From Candidatus Falkowiibacteriota bacterium (GTDB taxonomy: Bacteria; Patescibacteriota; Patescibacteriia; Patescibacteriales; SZUA-104): 24,113 bases of DNA. Both the position numbers and the translations under genes were made by a program. Positions 1 through 7,286 of this stretch are shown piece by piece; position 1 is the stretch's first letter; each line of letters opens with the position of its first letter. Where the stretch lies: the NCBI GenBank assembly GCA_027020105.1, contig JALUVW010000120.1, positions 1 to 24,113 of the forward strand, given 5' to 3'. The notes beneath the pieces were generated by a model. The model was not told where the DNA came from. It saw only the letters and a list, made by a program, of their open reading frames with translations, and did not search any database.

Positions 1-1
1 G

Positions 2-84
2 GGGCGAATGGCATTCGCCCACGCGCAGCGTGACGGTACGCGGCTAAAGCCGCGAAACCCGCCCCTCCCCTCGCGAGAGGAGGG
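2..84. repeat. Run of three GC-rich hairpins
   Basis: Three inverted repeats follow each other. 2-10/12-20 has perfect 9-bp arms (GGGCGAATG / CATTCGCCC). 39-44/49-54 has perfect 6-bp arms around a TAAA loop (CGCGGC / GCCGCG). 63-84 is an 11-bp stem with one mismatch centred on TCGCGA. No reading frame explains them. They could be parts of a dispersed palindromic repeat or a folded RNA end. Function unknown. Confidence 0.7.
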
Positions 85-135
85 ACGGTTAGAAGTGGAG
101 AGGGGGAGGTCCGTGTTTTTTATCGCGGTTTTTTT

Positions 136-161
136 TGAATAAGTTCAGGCACATTTTGGAC
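136..161 (+). repeat. IS left terminal inverted repeat
   Basis: The repeat begins TGAATAAGTTC and ends GGCACATTTTGGAC at 148-161. It pairs with 1008-1032. The inner 14 bp differ from the right end at one position only. The outer part has three mismatches and a one-base indel. Confidence 0.75.
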
Positions 162-181
162 TGCGAAGCAGGGCAAAATGT
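151..181. repeat. Subterminal hairpin of the IS
   Basis: Outer arms ACATTTTG / CAAAATGT are perfect (8 bp). Inner arms CTGC / GCAG close on a GAA loop, with two bases unpaired on each side. The hairpin overlaps the inner part of the left terminal repeat and lies upstream of the transposase start. It may limit read-through transcription into the transposase; that role is inference. Confidence 0.6.
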
Positions 182-228
182 ATGCAAATAGGGTTTAAGT
201 ACCATAATTGCCGCGGTTTTGGTAGATT

Positions 229-259
229 ATACGAGTATGGATATAAATAATACTCGTAT
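229..259. repeat. 10-bp inverted repeat spanning transposase start codons
   Basis: ATACGAGTAT at 229-238 and ATACTCGTAT at 250-259 are perfect inverted copies separated by 11 bp. They cover both candidate ATG starts of the transposase (237 and 258). The arrangement fits an operator for a dimeric repressor or an mRNA hairpin hiding the start. Confidence 0.6.
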
Positions 260-1007
260 GATTACAAAACAAGCAAAAACAAGATTAAAGATTCTCCAAT
301 TTTGGCAGAATCACGGTTTAAAAGCCGCCGAAGACGCGTTCGGGGCCAAACGCTCAACTCTATACTACTGGAAGAAAATATATGTTGATTCAGGGTATAA
401 AATTGAGAGTTTGAATCCCGGCAAACAAGCCAGGAAAAACAACAACAAAAGGGAAATTCACCCATTGATATTGGCCGAAATTAAACGGCTGAGACTGGAA
501 GTTTGCCCGAATATGGGCAAAGCCAAAATTAAAAAGTATTTGGATGTGTTTTGCGCGAAGCATAATCTGGCCGTATACTCCGAATCAAAGGTTGGACGGA
601 TTATCAAAGAAAAAAAGATATACCGCCAAAGACGGAAGTTCTATCACAACGGAAAAGTCAAAACGATTAAAAGGAACAATAAATTGCGGAAACCAAGGGG
701 TTTTGCCGCTAAAGAGGGGGGTGATTTGGTGGAAATAGACACTATCGTAAAGTTCGTCTGGAATGAAAACAAGCAAAATTACCCATTACTGGAATTATCC
801 CGGCCAGCCGTACAAGAACGGTCATATTGAAAAATACAACAGAACCATACAGGAGGAATTCGTTGATTGGAACGAAATACTGCTTCAGGATGTAAATGAA
901 TTCAACCAAAGACTTATGGATTGGTTGGTATGGTATAATACCAAAAGGTATCACTGGAGCTTGGATTTAACTTCTCCTGTGGATTACTTACTTAAAAATA
1001 ACTTCGT

Positions 1008-1032
1008 GTCCAATATGTGCCGGACTAATACA
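1008..1032 (-). repeat. IS right terminal inverted repeat
   Basis: This is the reverse complement partner of 136-161, with core GTCCAATATGTGCC at 1008-1021. It lies inside the C-terminal transposase frame. Confidence 0.75.
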
Positions 1033-1037
1033 AGCAA

Positions 1038-1066
1038 TGGATAAATGATTGGGCTTATGGTATAAT
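1038..1066 (+). promoter_or_regulatory. Extended -10 promoter for the small membrane gene
   Basis: TGG-TATAAT at 1058-1066 is an extended -10 with a perfect hexamer. The -35 position 17 bp upstream (1038-1043, TGGATA) is poor. It sits just outside the IS right end. The same TTATGGTATAAT string recurs before eno. Confidence 0.6.
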
Positions 1067-1111
1067 CAAGGAAGATGTTGGGTTTTAATAAATAATTTGT
1101 AATAAAAAAAT

Positions 1112-1441
1112 ATGGAAAATGCAAATCAAAAAACAAGATTAATTATTTATCAAGTTTTGCATTGGAGTATATTTATTATCATGCCATTTTTATTTTTAAG
1201 GTTTACGGATGTAGTAAAAGATTTTGGGTGGTATTTAATTTATTTCATTTTAATTTTTCCGATAATTTTCGTTATTTTTCTTTTTGTAATTAGAAAAAAA
1301 TTTAAAAGTAAAATGTTTAAAGAATATAAAAAAGCTTTGTATTCGTCATGGATTATTTTTGCCATTGTATATGTGTTAATGTTGTTTTATATACACCGAC
1401 TGACAGTAGGGATGTTTAGCCATTTTCGTTTTCCAGTATAG
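1112..1441 (+). CDS. Small AT-rich membrane protein, unknown function
   Basis: I do not recognise this 109-residue protein. It has three hydrophobic stretches likely to be membrane helices: residues about 11-30 (LIIYQVLHWSIFIIMPFLFL), 40-60 and 78-95, with a basic patch (RKKFKSK) between the second and third. The start codon is the first ATG after an extended -10 promoter; no clear Shine-Dalgarno is present. Base composition is much more AT-rich than the neighbouring genes, and the gene lies between a decayed IS and a large inverted repeat, which suggests acquisition. It stands alone, with no obvious operon partner. Confidence 0.6.
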   Translation: MENANQKTRLIIYQVLHWSIFIIMPFLFLRFTDVVKDFGWYLIYFILIFPIIFVIFLFVIRKKFKSKMFKEYKKALYSSWIIFAIVYVLMLFYIHRLTVGMFSHFRFPV

Positions 1442-1462
1442 TGTCATATACAAATATTTTGT

Positions 1463-1596
1463 AATTTCGCCGCGGCAGAATCTCCTGCCAAGGAATTCTG
1501 CCGATTGGCGCGCTTACTATGGTTTATCGGATAATCTATGTTGTCGGATAAAACCGGCAGAATCCTCTGCGGAGAGATTTTGCCGCGGCGAAAATT
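1463..1596. repeat. Large nested inverted repeat
   Basis: The outer arms 1463-1484 and 1574-1596 pair almost fully around the palindrome GCCGCGGC (one indel and one mismatch over about 23 bp). Inside them GGAATTCTGCCG (1492-1503) pairs with CGGCAGAATCC (1554-1564), and GGTTTATC (1521-1528) pairs approximately with GGATAAAACC (1546-1555 region). The whole could fold as one ~130-nt hairpin. The 13-mer TTTTGCCGCGGCG of its right arm recurs at 7327-7339. No coding function is seen in 1442-1657. Confidence 0.7.
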
Positions 1597-1657
1597 AAAG
1601 GGGGCATTTATAAAATAACCCTCCCAATCCCATTTGCTGGGGGGAATTATTAATATT

Positions 1658-2392
1658 ATGATTTCAATTATAATTCCCGTTTATAATCAGGCCGATAAAC
1701 TGTCGGGGTGTTTGGATAGTATTTTAGGGCAGACCTATAAAAATTATGAGGTTATTGTCGTTAACGACGGTTCAACGGATGGCGCGGAGGAAGTGTTTGA
1801 AAAATACAAAGACGCGTTTACGCGAATTCAGAAGTCCGACTTCGCCTCCCCGAAGTCGGACTTCGCGGTTCGGTTCCAAATTATCAATCAAACAAACAGA
1901 GGTTCTAATCCGGCGCGGAACAGGGGAGCGAGAGAGGCGAAAGGGGAGTATTTGTTGTTTTGCGACGCTGATATTGAAATGGCGCCTAATATGCTGGAAA
2001 TTATGCTTAAAACTTTGGAGAACAACCCTGAAGCCGGCTTTGCTTATTCGTCGTTCAAGTATGGCTTAAAATACTTTAAACTGGGCCCGTATGACGCGGA
2101 TAAGCTGAAAAAGATGCCTTATATTCATTCCACCTCGTTAATCAGAATGCAGTGCTTCCCGGGTTGGGATGAATCCGTTAAGCGCCTGCAGGACTGGGAT
2201 CTTTGGCTTACGATGCTTGAGCAAGGGCATAGAGGAGTTTGGATTGACGACGTTTTATTCAAGGTTAAGGCCGGCGGAGCGATATCCAGCTGGCTGCCTT
2301 CGTTCGCCTACAAGTTAATGCCGTTTTTGCCAAGCGTAAAAAAATACAAAAAAGCGGTGGGAATTATAAAAAATAAGCATAAGTTGGTTTGA
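1658..2392 (+). CDS. Family 2 glycosyltransferase (GT-A fold)
   Basis: The 244-residue protein probably transfers a sugar from a nucleotide donor at the inner face of the membrane, for surface polysaccharide or glycoprotein. The GT2 signature is clear: MISIIIPVYNQ at the start, VVNDGSTDG (about residues 34-42), NRGSNPARNRGA (79-90) and the metal-binding DAD (102-104). The C-terminal DWDLWLTMLEQGHRGVWIDD holds the usual acceptor-side WD motif. Start ATG 1658 places MISIIIPVYN at the N-terminus as in the family; a TTG at 1634 would add eight poorly supported residues. Residues about 58-71 are an insertion encoded by a perfect palindrome (1831-1864). It is short for a GT2 and has no predicted membrane helices at the end. 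Acceptor unknown. Confidence 0.85.
   Translation: MISIIIPVYNQADKLSGCLDSILGQTYKNYEVIVVNDGSTDGAEEVFEKYKDAFTRIQKSDFASPKSDFAVRFQIINQTNRGSNPARNRGAREAKGEYLLFCDADIEMAPNMLEIMLKTLENNPEAGFAYSSFKYGLKYFKLGPYDADKLKKMPYIHSTSLIRMQCFPGWDESVKRLQDWDLWLTMLEQGHRGVWIDDVLFKVKAGGAISSWLPSFAYKLMPFLPSVKKYKKAVGIIKNKHKLV
1831..1864. repeat. Palindromic element inside the glycosyltransferase frame
   Basis: Arms 1831-1844 (GAAGTCCGACTTCG) and 1851-1864 are perfect inverted copies of 14 bp around a CCTCCC loop. Each arm is itself nearly palindromic. The element is read in frame as part of KSDFASPKSDFA, at a point where GT2 proteins normally go straight into the strand before NRG. Confidence 0.85.
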
Positions 2393-2417
2393 CGGAATGG
2401 TTGAAAATTAATATAAT
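2389..2417 (+). promoter_or_regulatory. Sigma70 promoter for the beta-propeller gene
   Basis: TTGACG (2389-2394), 17-bp spacer, TATAAT (2412-2417). The -35 box overlaps the TGA stop of the glycosyltransferase. It predicts a start near 2424 and a ~90-nt leader before the ATG at 2516. Confidence 0.75.
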
Positions 2418-2515
2418 AACAGTATGGCGGGCGGCGGCAATACCGTTCAGCGAACAGCCGCGGCCTCAACTCAAATTAAACGGGTTGGATAATTTTAATA
2501 TTTCCAAATTTTTAA

Positions 2516-4780
2516 ATGGCATCAAGAAACATAATCAAACCGATAATCATTATTTTGGCGCTTATTCTTATTTTGAGCGGGTATTCTTTGCTTTTACTTA
2601 AAAGAATGCCCTCAAAATCGCCCATTCGGCCCTTAACGGACAATACCGGCGCTCGGAACGGCGGCGCCTCCGCCTTAATAAAAAAACGGTTGGCGGAGCA
2701 GACGAAAATCAAGCGATTTAAAAATTATGAAGAACTGAAAGAATTTTTAGAGCAAGTAAGCGCGAATTCTTATTTCGGTTATCCGGCAGACGGCCAAATG
2801 CCGGTGGCAAGGACGATGGCCGCGGCCGATGAGCCTTCGGCAAGCGCAGAGCTTGAAGCGCGAAAATCCATTGGCTCGGGCGCTGGTTCGGGTGATTATT
2901 CCGCGACAAATATTCAAGTTGAAGGAGTTGACGAGCCGGATATTATAAAAACTGACGGGAAATACGTTTACGCGGTGTCAGGCAACAATTTATTTATCGT
3001 GGACGCTTATCCCGCGGATAAAGCCGATATTTTATCCAGAATAGAATTCAAATCAAGGCCGCGGGATATTTTCATTAACGGCGACAGTTTGGTTGTTTTC
3101 GGGCAAAATAACAATATACGCGATGCTGAAATCTACAAAACACTGAAAAGAAGGTCCGGCTACACTTTCTTTAAAGTTTTTGACATAAAAGATCGCGAGA
3201 ATCCGAAACTGGCGCGCGCTCTGGACTTTGAAGGCGTTTATTTTAATTCCAGAATGATCGGCGACTATGTTTATTTCATAACATCAAATTATTCCCGCTA
3301 CTATGACGATGAGATTCCTCTTCCCGTTATTATTCAAGACGAGGAAATTATTTTAAATAGATGCGCCGACAAAAAATGCGCGATGCCGCCGGTTTATTAT
3401 TTTGATATTCCGTATAATAATTATAATTTCACCACAGTTACCGCGATTAACGTCAAAGACAGCGGCGAGGACATTAACAGCGAAGTATATGTGCTTTCCG
3501 GCAATCAAAATATGTATGTTTCGCGGGACAATATTTACATAACTTATACAAAGTACGTAAGCGAATATCGGCTCAGGGAAGAGACGTTGAGGGAAGTGGT
3601 TTATCCGAGGTTGTCCGCGAAAGACAAGCAACGCGTCCGCAATATTGAAGCGGTTGACGATTATATTTTAAACAGGGATGAAAAGGCGCGAAAAATCGGG
3701 AGAATATTGGAAAGGTATCTGGCGTCTTTAAGCGAAGAGGAGGAAGAAAGATTGCGAGCGGAAACCGATAACGCCGTAAAAAACAAATATAAAGACATCT
3801 CCAAGGAGCTGGAAAAAACGGTAATCCATAAAATTGCCGTAAATAAGGGGAAATTGGAATACAAAACCTTCGGAGAGGTTGTCGGACAGGCCCTAAACCA
3901 ATTTTCAATGGATGAGCGGGACGGGTATTTCCGCATCGCCACCACCAAGAACAGGCGATGGTCTCGGTTCGCCGAAAACGGACAGCAAGAGTCTTACAGT
4001 AATTTATACGTGTTGGACGAAAATTTAAAACTTGTGGGAGCGCTTGAGGGCCTGGCTCGCGGCGAAAGAATTTATTCCGTGAGATTTACGCGGGACCGAG
4101 CGTATATGGTAACCTTCAGGCAAACCGATCCGCTTTTTGTTGTTGACCTTAAGAATCCGAAAAACCCAAAAGTGCTGGGCAAATTAAAAATACCGGGATT
4201 TTCAAATTATTTGCATCCGTATGATGAAAATACGTTAATCGGCATTGGCAGGGAAACAGAGGAAAACGGCCGAGGCGGAGTTGTCGTCACGGGAGTTAAG
4301 TTGTCGCTTTTTGACGTTTCCGATGTGGCTAATCCGAAGGAGATTGACAAGTACGTATTGGGCGGCAGGGGAAGCGACTCCATGGCTATCAGGGACCATA
4401 AAGCGTTTTTGTTCTCCAAAGATAAAAATTTGTTGGTTATTCCGGTCAGCGTCAGAGAATCGGACGGAGCGAGAAAATATAAACTTGCTTTTAGCGGCGC
4501 GGCGGTGTTCAGGGTTGATAAAACCGGCTTTGATTTGAAGGGAAAAATAAGCCATTCGGACGCGGACGAGGAAGGGGAGCGGGAGAAATGGGACGCGTAC
4601 GGTTATCGCGATAATACCGTAAAAAGAAGTTTGTATATCGGCGATATTTTATATACTTTTTCTTCAAAATACTTGAAGATGAATAAGCTGGCAAATTTGG
4701 AGTTGGTTAAGAGTCTGGAATTAAGAAAAGGAAGGCCGGGAGCCGATGATTTCAAGGTAATTAATCAGGGCAAACAATAA
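2516..4780 (+). CDS. Membrane-anchored beta-propeller domain protein
   Basis: This 754-residue protein has one N-terminal hydrophobic helix (about residues 8-27) that should leave the rest outside the membrane. The motif ATNIQVEGVDEPDIIKTDGK (about 130-149) followed by YVYAVSGNNLFIVDAY is the hallmark of the secreted C-terminal beta-propeller family (COG4880 / Pfam Beta_propel) known from archaea and bacteria. Propeller-like blades continue to the end. Residues about 350-445 form a highly charged helical insertion (SEEEEERLRAETDNAVKNKY), probably a coiled coil. Start ATG 2516 lacks a Shine-Dalgarno but follows a well-formed promoter. Molecular function is not established for the family; an extracellular binding or scaffold role is inference. 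The genes that follow are also envelope proteins and may share its transcript. Confidence 0.8.
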   Translation: MASRNIIKPIIIILALILILSGYSLLLLKRMPSKSPIRPLTDNTGARNGGASALIKKRLAEQTKIKRFKNYEELKEFLEQVSANSYFGYPADGQMPVARTMAAADEPSASAELEARKSIGSGAGSGDYSATNIQVEGVDEPDIIKTDGKYVYAVSGNNLFIVDAYPADKADILSRIEFKSRPRDIFINGDSLVVFGQNNNIRDAEIYKTLKRRSGYTFFKVFDIKDRENPKLARALDFEGVYFNSRMIGDYVYFITSNYSRYYDDEIPLPVIIQDEEIILNRCADKKCAMPPVYYFDIPYNNYNFTTVTAINVKDSGEDINSEVYVLSGNQNMYVSRDNIYITYTKYVSEYRLREETLREVVYPRLSAKDKQRVRNIEAVDDYILNRDEKARKIGRILERYLASLSEEEEERLRAETDNAVKNKYKDISKELEKTVIHKIAVNKGKLEYKTFGEVVGQALNQFSMDERDGYFRIATTKNRRWSRFAENGQQESYSNLYVLDENLKLVGALEGLARGERIYSVRFTRDRAYMVTFRQTDPLFVVDLKNPKNPKVLGKLKIPGFSNYLHPYDENTLIGIGRETEENGRGGVVVTGVKLSLFDVSDVANPKEIDKYVLGGRGSDSMAIRDHKAFLFSKDKNLLVIPVSVRESDGARKYKLAFSGAAVFRVDKTGFDLKGKISHSDADEEGEREKWDAYGYRDNTVKRSLYIGDILYTFSSKYLKMNKLANLELVKSLELRKGRPGADDFKVINQGKQ

Positions 4781-4825
4781 GCAACAAGCGCTATTTTCGC
4801 GCGCCGCATTTATGTTGCTTGTTGC
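4781..4825. repeat. Inverted repeat between beta-propeller and anchored helical protein genes
   Basis: GCAACAAGC (4781-4789) and GCTTGTTGC (4817-4825) are perfect 9-bp inverted copies directly after the stop codon. There is no T-run after the second arm, so it is a poor terminator. It covers the ATG at 4812, which favours the start at 4839 for the next gene. Confidence 0.55.
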
Positions 4826-4838
4826 GTGTCGCAAACTT

Positions 4839-5276
4839 ATGTCCAAACAAGTAAAAATTTTATCGGTTTTATTTGTTGTTATCGCGGCGGCGGCGGCACT
4901 GTATTTGCTAAAAACCGCCGAATCGGTCGCGCCGCTCAAAGAACAGGTTGGCAAACTGGACAAAAAACTGAATGAAAAAACGGAAAAAATCGACTTGGAG
5001 CGCGTAAAAGCCCAATACAAGGAAGATGTTAAAGGTATTTTATCCGATTATTCTTTTTTAATTAACAAACCGGACGTTACCGCCGACCAAATTCAAGCGC
5101 TTAAAAACAGGTTGTTGGACTTAAAGGTGCCGTCAATTTTTAAGGATTTGCATATTAATCTTGTTTTGGCCATGACCAGGATGGAAAATTTTTTATCAAA
5201 CGGCAACAAGGAGGATAAGTTTTTCAGCCAAGAGATGATTGAAAAAAACAAAGAAAAATATAACTGGTTAAAATAG
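4839..5276 (+). CDS. Small anchored helical protein, unknown function
   Basis: Not recognised. From the ATG at 4839 the protein has 145 residues: a short basic start (MSKQVK), a membrane helix (about 7-24, ILSVLFVVIAAAAALYLL) and a mostly helical, charged remainder. Residues 30-60 (APLKEQVGKLDKKLNEKTEK) have coiled-coil character. An upstream ATG (4812) would add nine residues starting MLLVACRK, but it lies inside the preceding inverted repeat; a lipoprotein reading of that Cys is not convincing. The next gene starts 8 bp after the stop, so the two are very likely co-transcribed. A periplasmic or extracellular partner of the neighbouring membrane proteins is possible. Confidence 0.65.
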   Translation: MSKQVKILSVLFVVIAAAAALYLLKTAESVAPLKEQVGKLDKKLNEKTEKIDLERVKAQYKEDVKGILSDYSFLINKPDVTADQIQALKNRLLDLKVPSIFKDLHINLVLAMTRMENFLSNGNKEDKFFSQEMIEKNKEKYNWLK

Positions 5277-5284
5277 CGCGCTTT

Positions 5285-6046
5285 ATGAAACATAACCGTG
5301 TCTTGCCATTATTAACTCCGTTTATTGTTTTTACGCTGTTTGAATTGTTCTTTTTTAATCCGAAGATAGTTTATGTGGCGTTGGTTTTCGCGAATTTGTT
5401 GATTTTTTTCACGATCACGCGGTTTACCAAGGAAAGCGACGCTTCAAAGGATTGGTGGAATTTTTTAATTCTTCCGGCGTTGTTTACGACCGGATTGGCC
5501 GCTTACTCCGTGTTGTTCGCCAATAACTTTATTGTCCAGTTATTGTTTGTTTTTAATTTGGTTTTTCTATATTTTTATTTAAAAATTATTTATTATTATT
5601 TAATTCGGGTAAAATCGTATAAAAATTTATCCCTTGAAAATATTTCCTCTTACGGCAATTTCTTGGCTTTCTTTTTTGTTTCATCGGTGGTGTACGGCTT
5701 ACAGTCCTTCTTGAATATGCCTGTTTGGCCGCTTATGGTTATTATGGCCGCTGTTGCCGCGCTAATGATTCATCAGATGGTGTGGGCGAATATGATAGAA
5801 GAAAAATTCGCGCTTGTTTATGTTTTAATCGGCAGTCTGGTTTTGGTTGAGCTGGCTTGGTCCTTATCTTTTTTGCCGTTGAATTTTAACGCGGCCGGAC
5901 TGATTTTGGCGATATGCTACTATATGTTAACGGGACTGGTCAGGCATCATTTGTCGGATAACTTGAAAAAAAGAACGGTAAAACTGTATTTATCGTTGGG
6001 ACTCGGAAGCATATTACTTATTTTATTGACGACGAGATGGATGTAA
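5285..6046 (+). CDS. Polytopic membrane protein, unknown function
   Basis: Not recognised. This 253-residue protein is almost entirely hydrophobic, with about eight likely membrane helices (for example residues 7-25, 29-46, 60-80, 84-108, 128-145, 148-166, 175-195, 203-220 and 232-250), separated by short basic loops (RVKSYKN, RHHLSDNLKKR). No catalytic motif stands out. It follows the anchored helical protein by 8 bp and precedes the PDZ protein gene by 69 bp, in an envelope cluster. The 69-bp gap (6047-6115) holds an imperfect inverted repeat around CGAATA / TATTCG but no clear promoter. Confidence 0.7.
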   Translation: MKHNRVLPLLTPFIVFTLFELFFFNPKIVYVALVFANLLIFFTITRFTKESDASKDWWNFLILPALFTTGLAAYSVLFANNFIVQLLFVFNLVFLYFYLKIIYYYLIRVKSYKNLSLENISSYGNFLAFFFVSSVVYGLQSFLNMPVWPLMVIMAAVAALMIHQMVWANMIEEKFALVYVLIGSLVLVELAWSLSFLPLNFNAAGLILAICYYMLTGLVRHHLSDNLKKRTVKLYLSLGLGSILLILLTTRWM

Positions 6047-6050
6047 CATA

Positions 6051-6098
6051 AAGCGAAAAACCAAAAACGAATACCAATTTGATATTCGGTTTTCGGCG
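6051..6098. repeat. Imperfect inverted repeat before the PDZ protein gene
   Basis: The arms read roughly GCGAAAAACC..ACGAATA and TATTCGGTTTTCGGC, paired around CAATTTGA. The pairing is imperfect and no T-run follows, so I do not call it a terminator. Confidence 0.4.
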
Positions 6099-6115
6099 TT
6101 AAATCATTTATATTT

Positions 6116-7276
6116 ATGCGACAAAAAAATAAAAACGGAATAATATTGATTATGGTTTTGGCCGTTATATTCGGTATGGCCGCCGGGATTGTCGGGGAGC
6201 TTATCGCCAGAGTCTATTTACTGGACAATACTTTTAACTTGCCTTTTTACGGCGAGATTAATTTTTCCAACGGGGATTATCGCGGATCCAGCATAATTAT
6301 CCGGGACGCCAAAAAAGTGGTGGTTGAGCAAAACAACAGGGTGACGGAAACGATAAATTCCGTTCAGGGCAGTTTGGTCGGCATTTACAAAAAAAACCTC
6401 TTGGAGAAATCAGCCGCGCAAGCCAAGGAGTTTGACTTGGGAAATTATTATAAATTGGGACAAGAGTTGGCGCAAGGGCTTATCATTACCAGCGACGGCT
6501 GGATAATAACGGATTTTAAGCCGGAAAATATGAATTATGTTGTCATTACTCAAGACAAGAAAATTTATTCCATTGACAAAATAGAGAACGATCCGCTTAC
6601 CAGTTTTTACTTTTTGCATGTGCGGGCGAAGGATTTTCCGGTAAGAAAATTCGCCGAGGCAAACGAGATAAAAAACGGGCAATTGGTGTTGGCGGTCGGC
6701 TGGACGGGCGAGGCGGAATTGAACTCAATCGTAAACAGCTCCGATGCCGGCAATGATGTTTTATTTTTCAGCGACAGCTTTTCAAGCAAGATTTCATTGG
6801 CCGAAAGCTTGGGAGAAAAATTCAAGGGATCGTTCTTATTTAATCTATCGGGCGATATTATCGGATTATCCGATAAAAACGGCGCGGTGGAGCCGATTTA
6901 CCACTTTACCGGAGCGATTAAGAGTTTGTTGAAAAATAAAAGCGTAAACCGCCCCGGCTTGGGCGTTAATTATATTGATTTGTCAAAATTGGTCGGAGCC
7001 GTTTCGGCGAGCGCCGGCCAGGGAGAATACAGGGAAGGCGCCCTTATACACAGAAACACCGGCGGCATATCAACGGTTCGCGGCGGCGCCGGAGAATTGG
7101 CCGGCCTGAAAGAGGGCGATATCATAATTTCCGTTGAGGGAATTGAAATTAACAATGAGAACAATTTAACCGATATTATTCAGCGGTTTACGGCCGGAGA
7201 CAAAGTCGGCATCGTTTATCTGCGCGGCGGCAAGGAGCGGGAAGTGGAAATAAAACTCGGGGAAGCGGTAAGGTAG
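6116..7276 (+). CDS. HtrA-like PDZ protein with a lost catalytic triad
   Basis: The 386-residue protein has an N-terminal membrane helix (about 8-28), a trypsin-like region and a C-terminal PDZ domain (about 280-385, LAGLKEGDIIISVEG..LTDIIQRF). The layout is that of DegP/DegQ/HtrA (S1C) proteases, which sit outside the membrane and degrade or hold misfolded proteins. The catalytic positions are gone. Where HtrA has TNxHV the sequence is GLIITSDGWIITDFK (about 121-135, no His). Where it has DPxxDLAVL the sequence is DPLTSFYFLHV (no Asp). Where it has GNSGGP the sequence is KGSFLFNLSG. The order and spacing are kept, so this is a true relative rather than a chance match. A chaperone or scaffold role is inference. 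It may be read with the membrane genes upstream. Confidence 0.8.
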   Translation: MRQKNKNGIILIMVLAVIFGMAAGIVGELIARVYLLDNTFNLPFYGEINFSNGDYRGSSIIIRDAKKVVVEQNNRVTETINSVQGSLVGIYKKNLLEKSAAQAKEFDLGNYYKLGQELAQGLIITSDGWIITDFKPENMNYVVITQDKKIYSIDKIENDPLTSFYFLHVRAKDFPVRKFAEANEIKNGQLVLAVGWTGEAELNSIVNSSDAGNDVLFFSDSFSSKISLAESLGEKFKGSFLFNLSGDIIGLSDKNGAVEPIYHFTGAIKSLLKNKSVNRPGLGVNYIDLSKLVGAVSASAGQGEYREGALIHRNTGGISTVRGGAGELAGLKEGDIIISVEGIEINNENNLTDIIQRFTAGDKVGIVYLRGGKEREVEIKLGEAVR

Positions 7277-7286
7277 CCGGTTATAA

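Larger units (their letters stand above)
136..1032 (+). mobile_element. IS481-like insertion sequence, internally deleted
   Basis: The ends form imperfect terminal inverted repeats. The left end (136-161) and the reverse complement of the right end (1008-1032) match at 21 of 26 aligned positions, including GGCACAT(T/A)TTGGAC, and the element starts TG and ends CA as IS481/IS3 elements do. It encloses a broken DDE transposase. The length of 897 bp is about 200 bp short of the usual ~1.1 kb, in line with the missing catalytic core. No target-site duplication is evident next to the ends, so the insertion is old or rearranged. Confidence 0.8.
219..1044 (+). pseudogene. IS481-family DDE transposase, internal deletion plus frameshift
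   Basis: Two frames hold the two ends of one transposase. The N-terminal part (219-about 761, TTG start; ATG at 237 or 258 also possible) has a helix-turn-helix region (AEDAFGAKRSTLYYWKK) and runs into GDLVEIDTIVKFVW, whose Asp (738-740) is the first D of the DDE triad. The C-terminal part is in another frame (about 763-1044) and begins THYWNYPGQPYKNGHIEKYN, whose Glu (829-831) is the triad E. The stretch normally between them, with the second Asp in a TDNGSEF-type motif, is missing, about 70 residues. The junction lies near 760-770. No working enzyme can be made. The C-terminal frame runs through the right inverted repeat and stops 12 bp outside it, so the last residues are flanking sequence. 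Confidence 0.85.

Noticed and set aside
1634..1657. Alternative TTG start of the glycosyltransferase
   Set aside because: The family N-terminus begins at the ATG at 1658 (MISIIIPVYN); the extra eight residues have no counterpart.
2389..2601. 70-codon plus-strand frame overlapping the start of the beta-propeller gene
   Set aside because: It lies in the promoter and leader of that gene, overlaps its first codons in another frame, and shows no recognisable protein features.
3573..3908. 111-codon minus-strand frame within the beta-propeller gene
   Set aside because: It is the antisense shadow of the charged helical insertion; low-complexity reading, no start signal.
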